64,000 bases of DNA, taken from NCBI RefSeq assembly GCF_000426665.1, contig NZ_AUFU01000008.1, positions 48,493 through 112,492 on the forward strand. The letters run 5' to 3'. A program made the position numbers and the translations under genes. Of the stretch, positions 26,005-35,968 are shown in pieces (positions within the stretch are counted from its first letter, which is position 1; every line of letters starts with the position of its first letter). The notes below the pieces were generated by a model. The model worked only from the letters and a program-made list of their open reading frames with translations, was not told the origin of the DNA and made no database searches. This DNA is from Centipeda artemidis DSM 19719. Lineage in GTDB: Bacteria > Bacillota > Negativicutes > Selenomonadales > Selenomonadaceae.

Positions 26005-27228
26005 ATGTGTCAAAATGTCAATCTGTCTGATCTCCTCGTGCTTGACGTTCTGCGCGACGATCCTGTTCTTTCATTTCTCGCTGCTCCTGAGGATGAACCG
26101 ACTGCCAAAAAGTACTGTATATCCGCCCTTATTGCCGCAGCAGAAACGCACGGGCTGAGCGGCAACCTGCTGCCCCGTTATTTGCTTCACGTCCTGACGA
26201 GCCGGGCAAATCTCGTCTCTGAGACAATGGAACGCACGGATCTGCCCCCCGGTACGAGTCTGCGGGATGTTTTTTACCATGACATCAGGTTGCTCTATCC
26301 ATTGCTCACAGCACCGACGAGTATATTTCTTGGTGAAACGCTCCTAGATAATTACGAGCCGACCCGGAATATATATGGAAAAACGGAAGATTTTCTGCTC
26401 CCGGGTGTTGCCGGCGCAAGCTCGCCGGAAGAATACGCAGAAATTCTTCTTGCTTTCTATGCCAAATACGGCTATGGCGATCTTGCCGCCTACGCAGCCT
26501 TCTGTTGGGATATCGCCGAAAACACACTGCGCGGAATTATAGACTTTGAGCGACCGCGCATGAGCGACCTCGTCGGATATGAAAGGCAAAAGGAGCAGCT
26601 CATCCACAATACGCGCTCTTTTGTTGAGGGAAAGCCATCCAACCATGTGCTCCTCGTCGGCGCACGCGGCACGGGAAAATCGACGGCAGTCAAAGCGCTT
26701 GCCGGCATGTATGACGATATGGGGCTGCGGCTCCTTCAGGTCACAAAGGATCAGCTTTGGCTGCTCCCGGATATCATGGCACAGCTGCGGCGCTTTGCAA
26801 GTAAAAAATTCATCATTTTCCTCGACGATCTTTCATTCGAGGATTCTGACGCCGAGTTCAAGACGGTCAAATCCGCCATCGAGGGCGGCGTCTCATCCTG
26901 TCCGCCGAACGTCCGCCTCTATGCGACCTCTAACCGCCGCCATCTCGTACGCGAGACATGGCGTGACCGGCAGCAAGATGAGCTCTATCGTGATGACGCC
27001 ATGCACGAAACCATTTCCCTCGCCGATCGGTTTGGACTCATCATCCAATATCATACACCGGATCAGGAAGAGTATCTCGCGATCATCGACTATCTCCTGC
27101 GACAAAAAGGAATTGCACTGACAAAAGAAGAGCTGCATCTCGCGGGACTTCGCTGGGAGCTGACACACAGCGGACGCAGCGGACGCACTGCACAACAATT
27201 TGTTGCACATTATCTAGGGACACATTAA
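26005..27228 (+). CDS. DUF815 family AAA-type ATPase
   Basis: A cytoplasmic ATPase of about 407 residues whose role is not established. The N-terminal ~170 residues are helical and family-specific. The AAA core has the P-loop GARGTGKS, a Walker B FIIFLDDLSFE, a sensor-like LYATSNRRHLVRE, and an arginine-rich C-terminal lid (GLRWELTHSGRSGRTAQQF). AAAGG lies nine bases before ATG 26005; ATG 25996 is an alternative. It is coupled to tmcAL. The gene ends only ten bases from the convergent lipid-kinase gene, with no visible terminator between them. Confidence 0.85.
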   Translation: MCQNVNLSDLLVLDVLRDDPVLSFLAAPEDEPTAKKYCISALIAAAETHGLSGNLLPRYLLHVLTSRANLVSETMERTDLPPGTSLRDVFYHDIRLLYPLLTAPTSIFLGETLLDNYEPTRNIYGKTEDFLLPGVAGASSPEEYAEILLAFYAKYGYGDLAAYAAFCWDIAENTLRGIIDFERPRMSDLVGYERQKEQLIHNTRSFVEGKPSNHVLLVGARGTGKSTAVKALAGMYDDMGLRLLQVTKDQLWLLPDIMAQLRRFASKKFIIFLDDLSFEDSDAEFKTVKSAIEGGVSSCPPNVRLYATSNRRHLVRETWRDRQQDELYRDDAMHETISLADRFGLIIQYHTPDQEEYLAIIDYLLRQKGIALTKEELHLAGLRWELTHSGRSGRTAQQFVAHYLGTH

Positions 27229-27238
27229 GTTAGAACGT

Positions 27239-28123
27239 TCAGCAATAAACGGAAAGAGCCAACGGTACGGTATGAACACGCAGCGGGAGTACCGGTCCGC
27301 ACTCGCCGTCAAGATCACTGCATAACTCCTGCTCCGTTTGAATTTCAAACGATCGTGCACGGATATGCAGGATGCTCTCTTTCTCCGTAATGGATTTTCC
27401 GGAAAACAGGTCTGCCGCAACGGACATAAACTGCGGCAGACTTATTTTTTTTACCGCAAGCAGGTCAAGCATTCCATCGTCAACGGAAATATCCGTACCA
27501 ATACGTTTCATCCCTGCAACGACAGGACTGTTCGCCACGACAAAGAGAAAAATGTCCTCTTCATAGGTCGCACCATCCGCCAAAATACGCACGGGAAATG
27601 AGTGCAGGCGCGGGATTTCTCCAAGTCCTTTCAAGTAATATGCCACCCTGCCGAGTGTATTCTTATAGGTAGATTTTACCTCGTGCGCGATACCCGTGAG
27701 CATTCCTGCGCTAACGACGTTGACGAAATATCGCTTGCTGTCCTCAAGGACTCCTAAATCCACACGGCGGGACTCCCTTGCCGCAATGCGCTCAATATAG
27801 CTTTCCCAATCATCGTGAATCCCAAGATAGGTGGCAAAATCATTTGACGTACCGCTGCCAAAAATACCGAGCTGGATATCCGCATCCGCCTCGATCATTG
27901 CGTTTACGACCGTGTGCACGGTGCCGTCACCGCCCGCGGCAATCACACCGTCCGGATGCAGATCAATTAGGAACCGGCTGATATTATCCAAAGTGCCGCC
28001 GCGCGTCCGGTACGGACAAAGTACCATCCCATGCCGCTGAAATGAGTCAATCAACCAATCCAGTTTGACCTTGAACAGCGCATTCCCTGAAACAGGATTA
28101 TAGATTAACGCAAGTTTTCTCAT
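27239..28123 (-). CDS. Diacylglycerol/lipid kinase family protein (YegS/BmrU/DgkB-like)
   Basis: ATP-dependent lipid kinase, probably recycling diacylglycerol into phosphatidate. The 294 residues begin MRKLALIYNPVSGNALF, with GGDGTVHTVVNAM at about 61-73 as the nucleotide-binding glycine loop, then GIFGSGTSNDFATYLGI. The C-terminal half holds the second domain ending in DLDGECG. The exact substrate cannot be fixed from sequence. The start overlaps the stop of the flippase gene by four bases, so the two are co-transcribed. Confidence 0.85.
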   Translation of the reverse strand: MRKLALIYNPVSGNALFKVKLDWLIDSFQRHGMVLCPYRTRGGTLDNISRFLIDLHPDGVIAAGGDGTVHTVVNAMIEADADIQLGIFGSGTSNDFATYLGIHDDWESYIERIAARESRRVDLGVLEDSKRYFVNVVSAGMLTGIAHEVKSTYKNTLGRVAYYLKGLGEIPRLHSFPVRILADGATYEEDIFLFVVANSPVVAGMKRIGTDISVDDGMLDLLAVKKISLPQFMSVAADLFSGKSITEKESILHIRARSFEIQTEQELCSDLDGECGPVLPLRVHTVPLALSVYC

Positions 28124-29775
28124 GCCTTAAAAACCCCAATTCGCTGCAAAAACCGAATCCCCACTGAACCGATCATCGGCAGGCGGCGCAGATCATCCTC
28201 GATCAATCCGCGCAAGAGAATCATCGCAGCAATATAGACGATGCATCCAACGAGCACCGCACCAAACGTCGATATCGCCGCAATACCCCACCATACAAGC
28301 GTCCATGTGTAAAATCCATAGACCGACGCCCCCATAATTCCGGCAGCGCAGATCGTCTTAAACAACTGCAGCAACTCAATGCGGTACCCGATAAACCGAT
28401 AGATAAAATACAGATTAATGAGTGCAGCAACGCCCATATCGGCAGCCGTCGCCCACGCAGCGCCCATGATGCCAAGCCACGGAATCGCTGTGAGCTGCCA
28501 ATTCAGGAACACCTTTGCACCTGCCGCAAGAATCATATTCACCATGGGAATGGTCGGATGCCCCAACCCCTGCAGTATCCCTGTCGATACCTGATGCAGT
28601 CCGAGCAGGATAATACTTACCGCCGAGATCATAACGGCGGGGCCCGCGCCCGGCGCATTGTAGATCAGACTCGAAATCGGGGTCGCCAATATGAATACAA
28701 TGACAAACGCCGGAAAACAGACAAAATTCGAGATGCGCACCGAGGCCGCCGTCTGATCATAGACACGCACCTGATCGCCAAGGACGCGCGACTCCGAAAT
28801 CGCAGGCACAATGCTCATCGCCATTGACGCCGTGAGTATTGTTGCGAGATTGACAAGCGGAACCGCCATGCCGTTCAGGTAGCCAAACAACTCCGTCGCC
28901 TCGCTGATGCTGTAACCTGCTGCCTCCAGACGCTGCGGAACAATCATGAGATCAAGATTTGATACGACAGGAAGCATGATGCTTGCCGCCGAAACGGGGA
29001 GCGCCAGCTTAAAGATGCGCTTGATAATTGAGCGGCGCGACTCATATGCTGCTCCCGGCAGAGGTTTAAGATCCGTACCGTAGTCGCGCGCAATGTCACG
29101 TTCCAATTTGATGTGAAAATAGACAAGGACGATTAACCCTGTCACTGCCCCTGCAAGAGCGCCAAGTGAGGCTCCCGCAGCGGCATAATCCAGCCCCCAC
29201 GGCATGAGGAGGCTCGCCAATACGATCATCGTTACCACGCGAAAGATCTGTTCCACGATCTGTGAGACTGCCGTCGGCGTCATCCGCTGCCAACCTTGCA
29301 GATAGCCGCGGGAGCTTGCGAGCAGGGTCACGAAAAAAACTGTCGGTGCGAGCACCACAACAGCCTTATACGCACGCGCATCACGGATGAACTGCCAGTC
29401 GATAAGCCAGTCTGCCGCCAAATATGTCAATATCGAAAAGAAAAGCCCCGTCAGCAGCATGAACATCATAGAAATACGAAATACACGCTTTGCCCCATAG
29501 ATATCCTGGAGAGCCACACGCTCCGCCGTAATAATGGAAATCGCAACGGGCACGCCTGCCTGCGACACTGTCATGGCAAAAAAATAAATGGGAAAAGCCA
29601 TCTGATACAGCCCGATGCCCTCGCCGCCGAGGATGCGGGAAACAAAGATCCAATTCAGCGACCCGATGACCTTGACGACGAATCCTGCTATCGTCAGGAC
29701 AAAGGTTCCTTTAAGGAAGGATTCGCCCTTGCTGCTTTTCCCTCCGGAAACATCTATCTCACGAATGAGAAACAC
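28120..29775 (-). CDS. SpoVB/MATE-like polysaccharide (lipid-linked) flippase
   Basis: An integral membrane protein of 551 residues with about 14 hydrophobic segments, of the MOP/MVF superfamily that moves lipid-linked sugars across the membrane. The N-terminus GTFVLTIAGFVVKVIGSLN followed by SRILGGEGIGLYQM and SQAGVPVAIS is typical of SpoVB/YtgP proteins. The start is uncertain: the only conventional codon is GTG 29775, with GAGG only two bases away, while the frame is open upstream with no ATG, GTG or TTG before a stop. A good promoter lies at 29823-29851. Confidence 0.85.
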   Translation of the reverse strand: MFLIREIDVSGGKSSKGESFLKGTFVLTIAGFVVKVIGSLNWIFVSRILGGEGIGLYQMAFPIYFFAMTVSQAGVPVAISIITAERVALQDIYGAKRVFRISMMFMLLTGLFFSILTYLAADWLIDWQFIRDARAYKAVVVLAPTVFFVTLLASSRGYLQGWQRMTPTAVSQIVEQIFRVVTMIVLASLLMPWGLDYAAAGASLGALAGAVTGLIVLVYFHIKLERDIARDYGTDLKPLPGAAYESRRSIIKRIFKLALPVSAASIMLPVVSNLDLMIVPQRLEAAGYSISEATELFGYLNGMAVPLVNLATILTASMAMSIVPAISESRVLGDQVRVYDQTAASVRISNFVCFPAFVIVFILATPISSLIYNAPGAGPAVMISAVSIILLGLHQVSTGILQGLGHPTIPMVNMILAAGAKVFLNWQLTAIPWLGIMGAAWATAADMGVAALINLYFIYRFIGYRIELLQLFKTICAAGIMGASVYGFYTWTLVWWGIAAISTFGAVLVGCIVYIAAMILLRGLIEDDLRRLPMIGSVGIRFLQRIGVFKA

Positions 29776-29822
29776 CGCCTCAATGATATTTAATATGACT
29801 ATATTGTGATATTTACCGATAA

Positions 29823-29851
29823 ATTATATCATATGGTACTCCCGCTAGCAA
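29823..29851 (-). promoter_or_regulatory. Promoter of the flippase-lipid kinase operon
   Basis: Minus strand TTGCTA (29846-29851), 17-base spacer, TATAAT (29823-29828). It predicts a leader of about 40-45 bases before the GTG at 29775. Confidence 0.65.
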
Positions 29852-29882
29852 TGTGAAGAATCACAGATCGGCAGACTTTTCT

Positions 29883-29925
29883 CAAAATAAAACCCTCCCG
29901 GTGTATCTATGCTACACACAGGAGG
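29883..29925 (-). terminator. Terminator of the hem operon, after hemL
   Basis: On the minus strand CCTCCTGTGTGTA (29913-29925) pairs with TACACCGGGAGG (29894-29905) through a small internal mismatch, followed by TTTTATTTTG. It starts about 19 bases after the hemL stop. Confidence 0.78.
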
Positions 29926-29943
29926 AACTAAAGAATAATATAA

Positions 29944-31263
29944 TTATGTGCGTGCCGCCTTGACCGCTGCGAATCCTTTCTCTGCCGCGGCGATCGTGCG
30001 GTCAATGTCCGCATTGGTATGTGCGCCCGACATGAATACGGTTTCGAACTGCGAGGGTGCGAGATAAATGCCCTCGTCCAGCATGGTCTCGAACCAGATG
30101 CGGAACGCGTCTTGGTCGGCGGCGACGGCATCGTCGTAGTTATAGACTTCGCGATTAATGAAGAAGATGCCGAACATCGATCCCGCCTGATGCGCGCAAA
30201 TGGGAACGCCGTATTCCTTGGCGATGCGCTGCCAGCCGAGGAGGAGATTCTTCGTCTTGAGTGTCAGCACGCGGCTGTAATCCGGTGCGCCGTCCTCCGG
30301 CTCCGCCGTGATGATCCGCAACGTCTCGATGCCCGCTGTCATGGCGAGCGGATTGCCCGAGAGCGTCCCCGCCTGATAGACGGGACCCGCGGGCGAGACG
30401 CGCTCCATGATCTCGCGGCGTCCGCCGTATGCGGCGACGGGAAGCCCCCCGCCGATGATCTTGCCGAGACAGGTGAGGTCGGGGCGAATGCCGTACGCCG
30501 CCTGTGCGCCGCCGAGCGAGGCGCGGAATCCGCACATCACCTCGTCAAAGATGAGGAGCGTCCCGTGCCGCTCCGTCAGCTCGCGCAGGAGTGAAAGGTA
30601 GCCTTGCCGCGGGAGGACAAGCCCCATATTGCCCGCGACCGGCTCTACAATGACGGCGGCGACGACATCGCCCTCGCGCTCCATCACGGAACGAATCGCC
30701 TCCTCGTCGTTATACGGCACGGCGATCGTATCCGCCGCCGTGCCCGGCGTCACGCCCGGCGAGCTCGGCACGCCGAACGTCGCCATGCCGGAACCGGCGC
30801 TCACGAGCAGACTGTCGCTGTGCCCATGGTAGCAGCCGACGAACTTCACGATCTTATTGCGCCCCGTATATCCGCGCGCAAGGCGCAGTGCGCTCATCGT
30901 CGCCTCCGTCCCCGAGTTCACCATGCGGATGACCTCGATGGAGGGATAGACGGTCTGCACGAGCTTTGCAAGCTCCGTTTCAAGGAGCGTCGGCGCACCG
31001 TAACTCGTACCGCGCCCCACCGCCTCCCGGAGGGCGGCGACGACCTGCGGATGCGCATGACCGACGATCATCGGCCCCCACGAGCCAACGTAGTCGATGT
31101 ATTCGTTGCCGTCGATGTCATAGATTTTATCGCCCTCTGCGCGCGCGATAAAGAGCGGGTTACCCCCCACATTTGCAAAGGAGCGGACGGGACTGTTGAC
31201 CCCGCCCGGCATATACACTTTTGCTTCGTCAAATGCCGCCTTGGACTGCGCCGTGTTCCGCAT
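29944..31263 (-). CDS. hemL: Glutamate-1-semialdehyde 2,1-aminomutase HemL
   Basis: PLP enzyme that makes 5-aminolevulinate from glutamate-1-semialdehyde in the C5 tetrapyrrole route. It has MPGGVNSPVRSF near the N-terminus, the FVGCYHGHSDSLLVSAGSG loop, and LGKIIGGGLPVAAYGG with the PLP-binding lysine. The ATG at 31263 has AGGAGGGG upstream and replaces the start five codons earlier. It is 439 residues, normal, and the last gene of the hem operon. Confidence 0.97.
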   Translation of the reverse strand: MRNTAQSKAAFDEAKVYMPGGVNSPVRSFANVGGNPLFIARAEGDKIYDIDGNEYIDYVGSWGPMIVGHAHPQVVAALREAVGRGTSYGAPTLLETELAKLVQTVYPSIEVIRMVNSGTEATMSALRLARGYTGRNKIVKFVGCYHGHSDSLLVSAGSGMATFGVPSSPGVTPGTAADTIAVPYNDEEAIRSVMEREGDVVAAVIVEPVAGNMGLVLPRQGYLSLLRELTERHGTLLIFDEVMCGFRASLGGAQAAYGIRPDLTCLGKIIGGGLPVAAYGGRREIMERVSPAGPVYQAGTLSGNPLAMTAGIETLRIITAEPEDGAPDYSRVLTLKTKNLLLGWQRIAKEYGVPICAHQAGSMFGIFFINREVYNYDDAVAADQDAFRIWFETMLDEGIYLAPSQFETVFMSGAHTNADIDRTIAAAEKGFAAVKAART

Positions 31264-31274
31264 GATTCCCCTCC

Positions 31275-32246
31275 TCACTCATTCAGCCATGCGGCGGCGT
31301 CGAGCGCATGATAGGTGATGATGATCGTCGCCCCCGCGCGTTTCATACTCGTCAGGCTCTCCAAAACGATGCGCCGCTCGTCGATCCAGCCGTTCGCGGC
31401 GGCGGCTTTCACCATCGCGTACTCGCCGCTGACATTATAGACCGCGATCGGGCGATCCGTCGTATCGTAGACGCGCCGCACAACGTCGAGATAGGCGAGC
31501 GCGGGCTTCACCATGATGATGTCCGCGCCCTCGTCACAGTCGAGCTGGGCTTCCTTGAGCGCTTCGCGCACATTCGCGGGATCCATCTGATACTGTCTGC
31601 GGTCGCCGAAGGAGGGCGCGCTGTCCGCGGCATCGCGGAAAGGTCCATAGTAGGCGGATGCATATTTGACCGCATAGCTCATGATGCTCGTATTGACAAA
31701 GCCCTCGGCATCAAGCCCCGCGCGAATCGCCGCAACGCGTCCATCCATCATGTCGGACGGCGCTACGATGTCCGCGCCCGCACGCGCCTGACTTACCGCC
31801 GTTTGAACGAGATGCGGCAGTGTCGCATCGTTGTCCACGTATTTGCCGTGCAGTTCGCCGCAGTGCCCATGACTGGTATATTGGCAAAGGCAGACGTCCC
31901 CGACAACGAGAAGCTCCGGAACGGCTTCCTTGATCGCGGCAATCGCCCTCTGCACGGGGCTCGCGGGATCCCATGCGCTCGATCCGATCTCGTCCTTATA
32001 GGCAGGCAGTCCGAACACCTCGACGGCGGGGATGCCGCAGGACGCGACGAGGCGCGCAAGCTCCGCGGCGTTATCTACAGAGTAGTGAAAACAGCCGGGC
32101 ATACTCGGAATCTCTTCCTTGATGTGCTCGCCCGGCACGACGAAAATCGGATAGACGAAATCGCGCTGCGACAGTTCCGTCTCGCGCACGAGATCGCGCA
32201 TTCCCGCGGATATGCGCAGGCGGCGCGGACGCTGAATCATATTCAT
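31275..32246 (-). CDS. hemB: Delta-aminolevulinic acid dehydratase (porphobilinogen synthase) HemB
   Basis: Condenses two 5-aminolevulinate molecules into porphobilinogen. The 323 residues show the metal-site segment [14 protein letters not shown], the first active-site lysine in [17 protein letters not shown], and the Schiff-base lysine in [12 protein letters not shown], followed by [12 protein letters not shown]. The cysteine-rich loop suggests a zinc-dependent enzyme. AAGGAG lies about 8 bases before ATG 32246. It overlaps the cobA-hemD stop by four bases. Confidence 0.97.
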   Translation of the reverse strand: MNMIQRPRRLRISAGMRDLVRETELSQRDFVYPIFVVPGEHIKEEIPSMPGCFHYSVDNAAELARLVASCGIPAVEVFGLPAYKDEIGSSAWDPASPVQRAIAAIKEAVPELLVVGDVCLCQYTSHGHCGELHGKYVDNDATLPHLVQTAVSQARAGADIVAPSDMMDGRVAAIRAGLDAEGFVNTSIMSYAVKYASAYYGPFRDAADSAPSFGDRRQYQMDPANVREALKEAQLDCDEGADIIMVKPALAYLDVVRRVYDTTDRPIAVYNVSGEYAMVKAAAANGWIDERRIVLESLTSMKRAGATIIITYHALDAAAWLNE

Positions 32247-33757
32247 TGTATATACTCCTTGATGCTGCGCACAAGCCCGTCAATCGTATACTCCTTTGCC
32301 ACGATGTCGGGTTCGAGCGCAAACGAACGCGCCGTATCCGCCGTGACGGGACCGATGCAGGCGATTTTGACCTGCTGCAGGGGCGTGATATTGCCGAGCA
32401 TTTTGACAAGATTTTTAACGGTCGAAGAACTTGTAAACGTCACCATGTCTATCTCGCCGCTCGCGAGACGCTGCGCAATCGCGGCGTCCTCGATCTCCGG
32501 CACAGTCTCATAGGCGGCGACTACATCCACGATCGCCCCGTGCGCGCGGAGCGTATCGGGCAGGACATCCCGCGCTTCCTGCGCACGCGGCAGGAGAATG
32601 CGTGCGCGGGGCGGCAGGAGCGGGCGCAGCTCTTCTGCGACGGCTTCGGCGCGGAACTCCGGGGGAACGAGATCCGCCCGTATGCCGAACGCGCGCAGCG
32701 CCGCCGACGTCGCCGCGCCCATCGCCGCGACCCTGGCGTAGCCGAGTGCGCGCGTGTCCTTTCCCGCCGCATGAAGGCGCGCAAAGAAATGCTCCACGCC
32801 GTTGACGCTCGTGAAAATCAGCCACTGATACGCGTTCAGCTCCGCGATCGCCCCGTCGAGCGCCGCATAGCCGTCCGCAGGAGGGGCGATGCGGATGACG
32901 GGCGCCTCGATGCAGGCGGCGCCGAGTGCCGTGAGTTTTTCCGTCAGTGCCGATGCCTGCGCGCGCGCGCGCGTTACGAGAATCCTCTTGCCAAAGAGCG
33001 GACGCGTCGCCGGGCGGTCAAACCAGCGCAAATTGTCGCGCAGTTTGACCACATCGCCCACGATGAAGATTGCGGGCGGACGTATCCCCGCGCGCACGAC
33101 CGTCTCCGCGGCTTCGCCCACCGTCGTGACATAGGTCTCCTGCTCGGGATGCGTCCCCCAGCGGATGAACGCCGCGGGCGTGTCGGCAGGGCGGCCATGC
33201 TCGATGAGTTTTTTTGTAATCACGGGGATATTTGCAACGCCCATGAGGAATACCAGCGTGTCCACGCCCGTCGCAAGGTGCTCCCAGCGAATATTCGAGT
33301 GTGCCTTCGTCGGATCCTCATGTCCTGTGACGACGGCAAATGACACGGCAACGCCGCGGTGCGTCACGGGGATGCCCGCATAGGCGGGAACGCTGACCGC
33401 AGAGGTCACGCCCGGCAGAATCTCAAAGGGAATCCCGCGCTCCAGCAAGAGCAGTGCCTCTTCGCCGCCGCGCCCAAAGACGAAGGGGTCGCCCCCCTTG
33501 AGCCGAACGACCGTCTTTCCCTCCGCCGCCTTGTCGGCGAGGAGCACATTGATGTCCTCTTGGCGCATCGTGTGCTTGCAGGACTGTTTTCCAACGTAGA
33601 TGAGCTCGGCATCCGCCGGCGCATAGGAAAGAATGCTCTCGTCGGCGAGATGGTCATAGACGACGACCTCCGCGCGTTTCATGCACTCCATCGCGCCCAC
33701 GGTCAAAAGGCGCGGATCCCCGGGACCCGCGCCGACAAGAAAAACTGTTCCATTCAT
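32243..33757 (-). CDS. cobA-hemD: Fused uroporphyrinogen-III C-methyltransferase (CobA) and uroporphyrinogen-III synthase (HemD)
   Basis: A bifunctional 504-residue protein. Residues about 1-245 are the SAM uroporphyrinogen methyltransferase: [46 protein letters not shown] and HEDPTKA. Residues about 255-504 are Hem[33 protein letters not shown] and [12 protein letters not shown]. The product therefore closes uroporphyrinogen III and methylates it to precorrin-2, the branch to siroheme and cobalamin. The fusion is common in Firmicutes. It overlaps its neighbours by four bases on each side. Confidence 0.96.
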   Translation of the reverse strand: MNGTVFLVGAGPGDPRLLTVGAMECMKRAEVVVYDHLADESILSYAPADAELIYVGKQSCKHTMRQEDINVLLADKAAEGKTVVRLKGGDPFVFGRGGEEALLLLERGIPFEILPGVTSAVSVPAYAGIPVTHRGVAVSFAVVTGHEDPTKAHSNIRWEHLATGVDTLVFLMGVANIPVITKKLIEHGRPADTPAAFIRWGTHPEQETYVTTVGEAAETVVRAGIRPPAIFIVGDVVKLRDNLRWFDRPATRPLFGKRILVTRARAQASALTEKLTALGAACIEAPVIRIAPPADGYAALDGAIAELNAYQWLIFTSVNGVEHFFARLHAAGKDTRALGYARVAAMGAATSAALRAFGIRADLVPPEFRAEAVAEELRPLLPPRARILLPRAQEARDVLPDTLRAHGAIVDVVAAYETVPEIEDAAIAQRLASGEIDMVTFTSSSTVKNLVKMLGNITPLQQVKIACIGPVTADTARSFALEPDIVAKEYTIDGLVRSIKEYIQ

Positions 33758-34689
33758 ACGTTAATCCCTATCTCTTTCAAAATCTCACGTCCGCCCATAT
33801 CGAGCAGTTCCTCCGCAAGTGCGACGCCGATCTGCGCCGCCTGCGCGGGACGTCCCGACGCACGGGAGCGGCAGACGCGCATCCCGTCCACGGACGCAAT
33901 CATCGCGTCCACATAGAGCATATCGCCGTCGCCGATTTCCGCGTAGACACCGACGGGAATCTGACAGCCGCCCTCCACGCGCCTGAGGAAGGCGCGCTCC
34001 GCCGCCGCCGCCGCCGTCATGTCCGCATCGCACAGGAAATCGATCGCCGCGCGAATCTCCGCGTCGTCCGCGCGGCACTCGATGGCGAGCGCCCCCTGCC
34101 CCACGGCGGGCAGCATCATCGCCCGCGGCAGAACCGATCGGATGAGATCGCCGAGCCCGAGCCGCCGCAGTCCCGCCGCGGCGAGCACAACGGCATCAAA
34201 TTCCCCCGCGTCGAGTTTTTCAAGACGCGTATTCACATTGCCGCGCAGATCGAGGAGCACAAGATCGGGACGCACGGCGAGGAGCTGCGCCCTGCGGCGC
34301 AGGCTCGACGTCCCGACCCGCGCCCCTGCGGGCAGTTCCTCAATCGCCGCATATCGATTGCTGACGAAGGCGTCGCCCGGGTCAAGGCGCGCGGTAATGG
34401 CGCCGATAATCAGCCCTGCGGGAATCTCCGTCGGCATATCCTTCAGACTGTGCACTGCAATATCGATGTCCCCCGCGAGCATCGCCTGCTCGAGCTCTTT
34501 GGTAAAGAGACCCTTGCCGCCGATTTTGGCGAGCGGCGCATCGAGGATCTTATCCCCCTTTGTCGTCATCTTTTTCAGCACGACCGTGACCGAGGGATGA
34601 CGCTTTTGCAGCTCTCCCGCGACAAACTTCGCCTGCCACAGCGCAAGCTTACTTGCCCGCGTACCGATAGTGATTGTGCCGCTGTTCAC
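33754..34689 (-). CDS. hemC: Hydroxymethylbilane synthase (porphobilinogen deaminase) HemC
   Basis: Polymerises four porphobilinogens into hydroxymethylbilane. It starts GTG at 34689 (NSGTITIGTRASKLALWQA). KMTTKGDKILDAPLAKIGGKGLF and GTSSLRRRAQLLAVRPDL give the substrate-binding arginines, and RRVEGGCQIPVG carries the cysteine that holds the dipyrromethane cofactor. It is 311 residues. Its 5' end overlaps hemA by 41 bases, unusually long for this operon. Confidence 0.97.
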   Translation of the reverse strand: MNSGTITIGTRASKLALWQAKFVAGELQKRHPSVTVVLKKMTTKGDKILDAPLAKIGGKGLFTKELEQAMLAGDIDIAVHSLKDMPTEIPAGLIIGAITARLDPGDAFVSNRYAAIEELPAGARVGTSSLRRRAQLLAVRPDLVLLDLRGNVNTRLEKLDAGEFDAVVLAAAGLRRLGLGDLIRSVLPRAMMLPAVGQGALAIECRADDAEIRAAIDFLCDADMTAAAAAERAFLRRVEGGCQIPVGVYAEIGDGDMLYVDAMIASVDGMRVCRSRASGRPAQAAQIGVALAEELLDMGGREILKEIGINV

Positions 34690-35968
34690 TTGTTCCCGTC
34701 TCCCCTATCGCATCCAACTTAAAGAGCGAACGCATCGCCGCGATGTAAAACGCCTCGTCCGCAGTGCCCGCAGACGCGCGCAGCTTCATCATCGGGATCC
34801 GCAAAATCTTGCGCACGATCATACGGCTCATATGTTCGACCTGCCGCTCCTCTTCCTCCGAGAGATCCGGAAGCTTTGCGCTCACGCGCTTGATCTCGCG
34901 TTCCCGAATGCGTTCGCAGCGTCCCGAGAGGAGCGCCATGAGCGGCTGGAAGGACAGATATTTGAACCGTTCGAGGAGCGACGCGACATCCTCCTGCACG
35001 ATCCGCTCCGCCTTCACCGCCTCCTCCCGGCGCTCGCCGAGATGTTCATCCACGACAGCCTCGAGCGCATCGATATTATAAAGCTCAATCCCCTTGATAT
35101 TCGTCACATCCGGATCCACATCGCGCGGCACGGCAATATCGATGAAGAAAATTTTCTTCCCATGGCGGCGTGCCATCAGTCGGCGTGCCTCCCATGCCTT
35201 AACCACATAATGCGGCGCACCGGTCGAGGTGACAACAACGTCCACGCCGACCGCATACTCCATCGCGCGATCAAAGGGAATCGCCTCCCCCCCAATATGC
35301 TCTGCAAGGCGCTCCGCACGCTCAAGATGTCGATTCGCCACATAGATGGTCTCTATCCCGTGAGAACGCAGATGCTCCGCCGTCAGCTCCGCCATCTTGC
35401 CTGCACCGAAGATCAGTGCGCTGCAGCCGCCGAGTCCTCCAAGCGACGCCGCCGCAAGCTCGACCGCCGCATAGCTGACCGATACGGAACGATATGCGAT
35501 GCGTGTCTCCGTACGCACGCGCTTGCCGGCCGCGATCGCGCGGTGAAAGAGCAGGTTGAGCACCGTGCTCGTCGCCCCCGCCTCGCGCGCGATCGCATAC
35601 GCCTCCTTGACCTGCGAGAGAATTTGCCCCTCGCCCAAAACGAGGGAGTCAAGGCTCGCCGCCACGCGGAAGAGATGCGTCACAGCCTCCTCGTCCGTAT
35701 AGGTATAGAGGTATTCGTCAAGATCCTGCCCGCCCTGCGTCAGGTCGTTCAAAAATTGGCGCAGTGCCTCCGCACCGCGTTCGTGATCCTCCACGGCGGC
35801 GTAAAACTCCGTTCGATTGCATGTCGAGAGCACGACTAAACCGCTCAGCCCGTCGTACTCCCCCAGATTTACCAGTCCCGAACGCAGCTCTTCGCGCGAG
35901 AACGAAACCCGCTCGCGCACCTCCACAGGCGCCGTTCTATGATTGAGCCCTAATGTTAAGAGCCGCAT
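34649..35968 (-). CDS. hemA: Glutamyl-tRNA reductase HemA
   Basis: NADPH-dependent reduction of glutamyl-tRNA to glutamate-1-semialdehyde. It begins MRLLTLGLNHRTAPVEVRE, has catalytic Cys50 in STCNRTEFY, GEGQILSQVKEAY, and the NADP domain ALIFGAGKMAELTAEHL. The C-terminal dimerisation helices run from about 310 to 420. At 439 residues it is full length, with no fused membrane or dehydrogenase domain. The start overlaps the siroheme dehydrogenase gene by 32 bases. Confidence 0.97.
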   Translation of the reverse strand: MRLLTLGLNHRTAPVEVRERVSFSREELRSGLVNLGEYDGLSGLVVLSTCNRTEFYAAVEDHERGAEALRQFLNDLTQGGQDLDEYLYTYTDEEAVTHLFRVAASLDSLVLGEGQILSQVKEAYAIAREAGATSTVLNLLFHRAIAAGKRVRTETRIAYRSVSVSYAAVELAAASLGGLGGCSALIFGAGKMAELTAEHLRSHGIETIYVANRHLERAERLAEHIGGEAIPFDRAMEYAVGVDVVVTSTGAPHYVVKAWEARRLMARRHGKKIFFIDIAVPRDVDPDVTNIKGIELYNIDALEAVVDEHLGERREEAVKAERIVQEDVASLLERFKYLSFQPLMALLSGRCERIREREIKRVSAKLPDLSEEEERQVEHMSRMIVRKILRIPMMKLRASAGTADEAFYIAAMRSLFKLDAIGETGTSEQRHNHYRYAGK

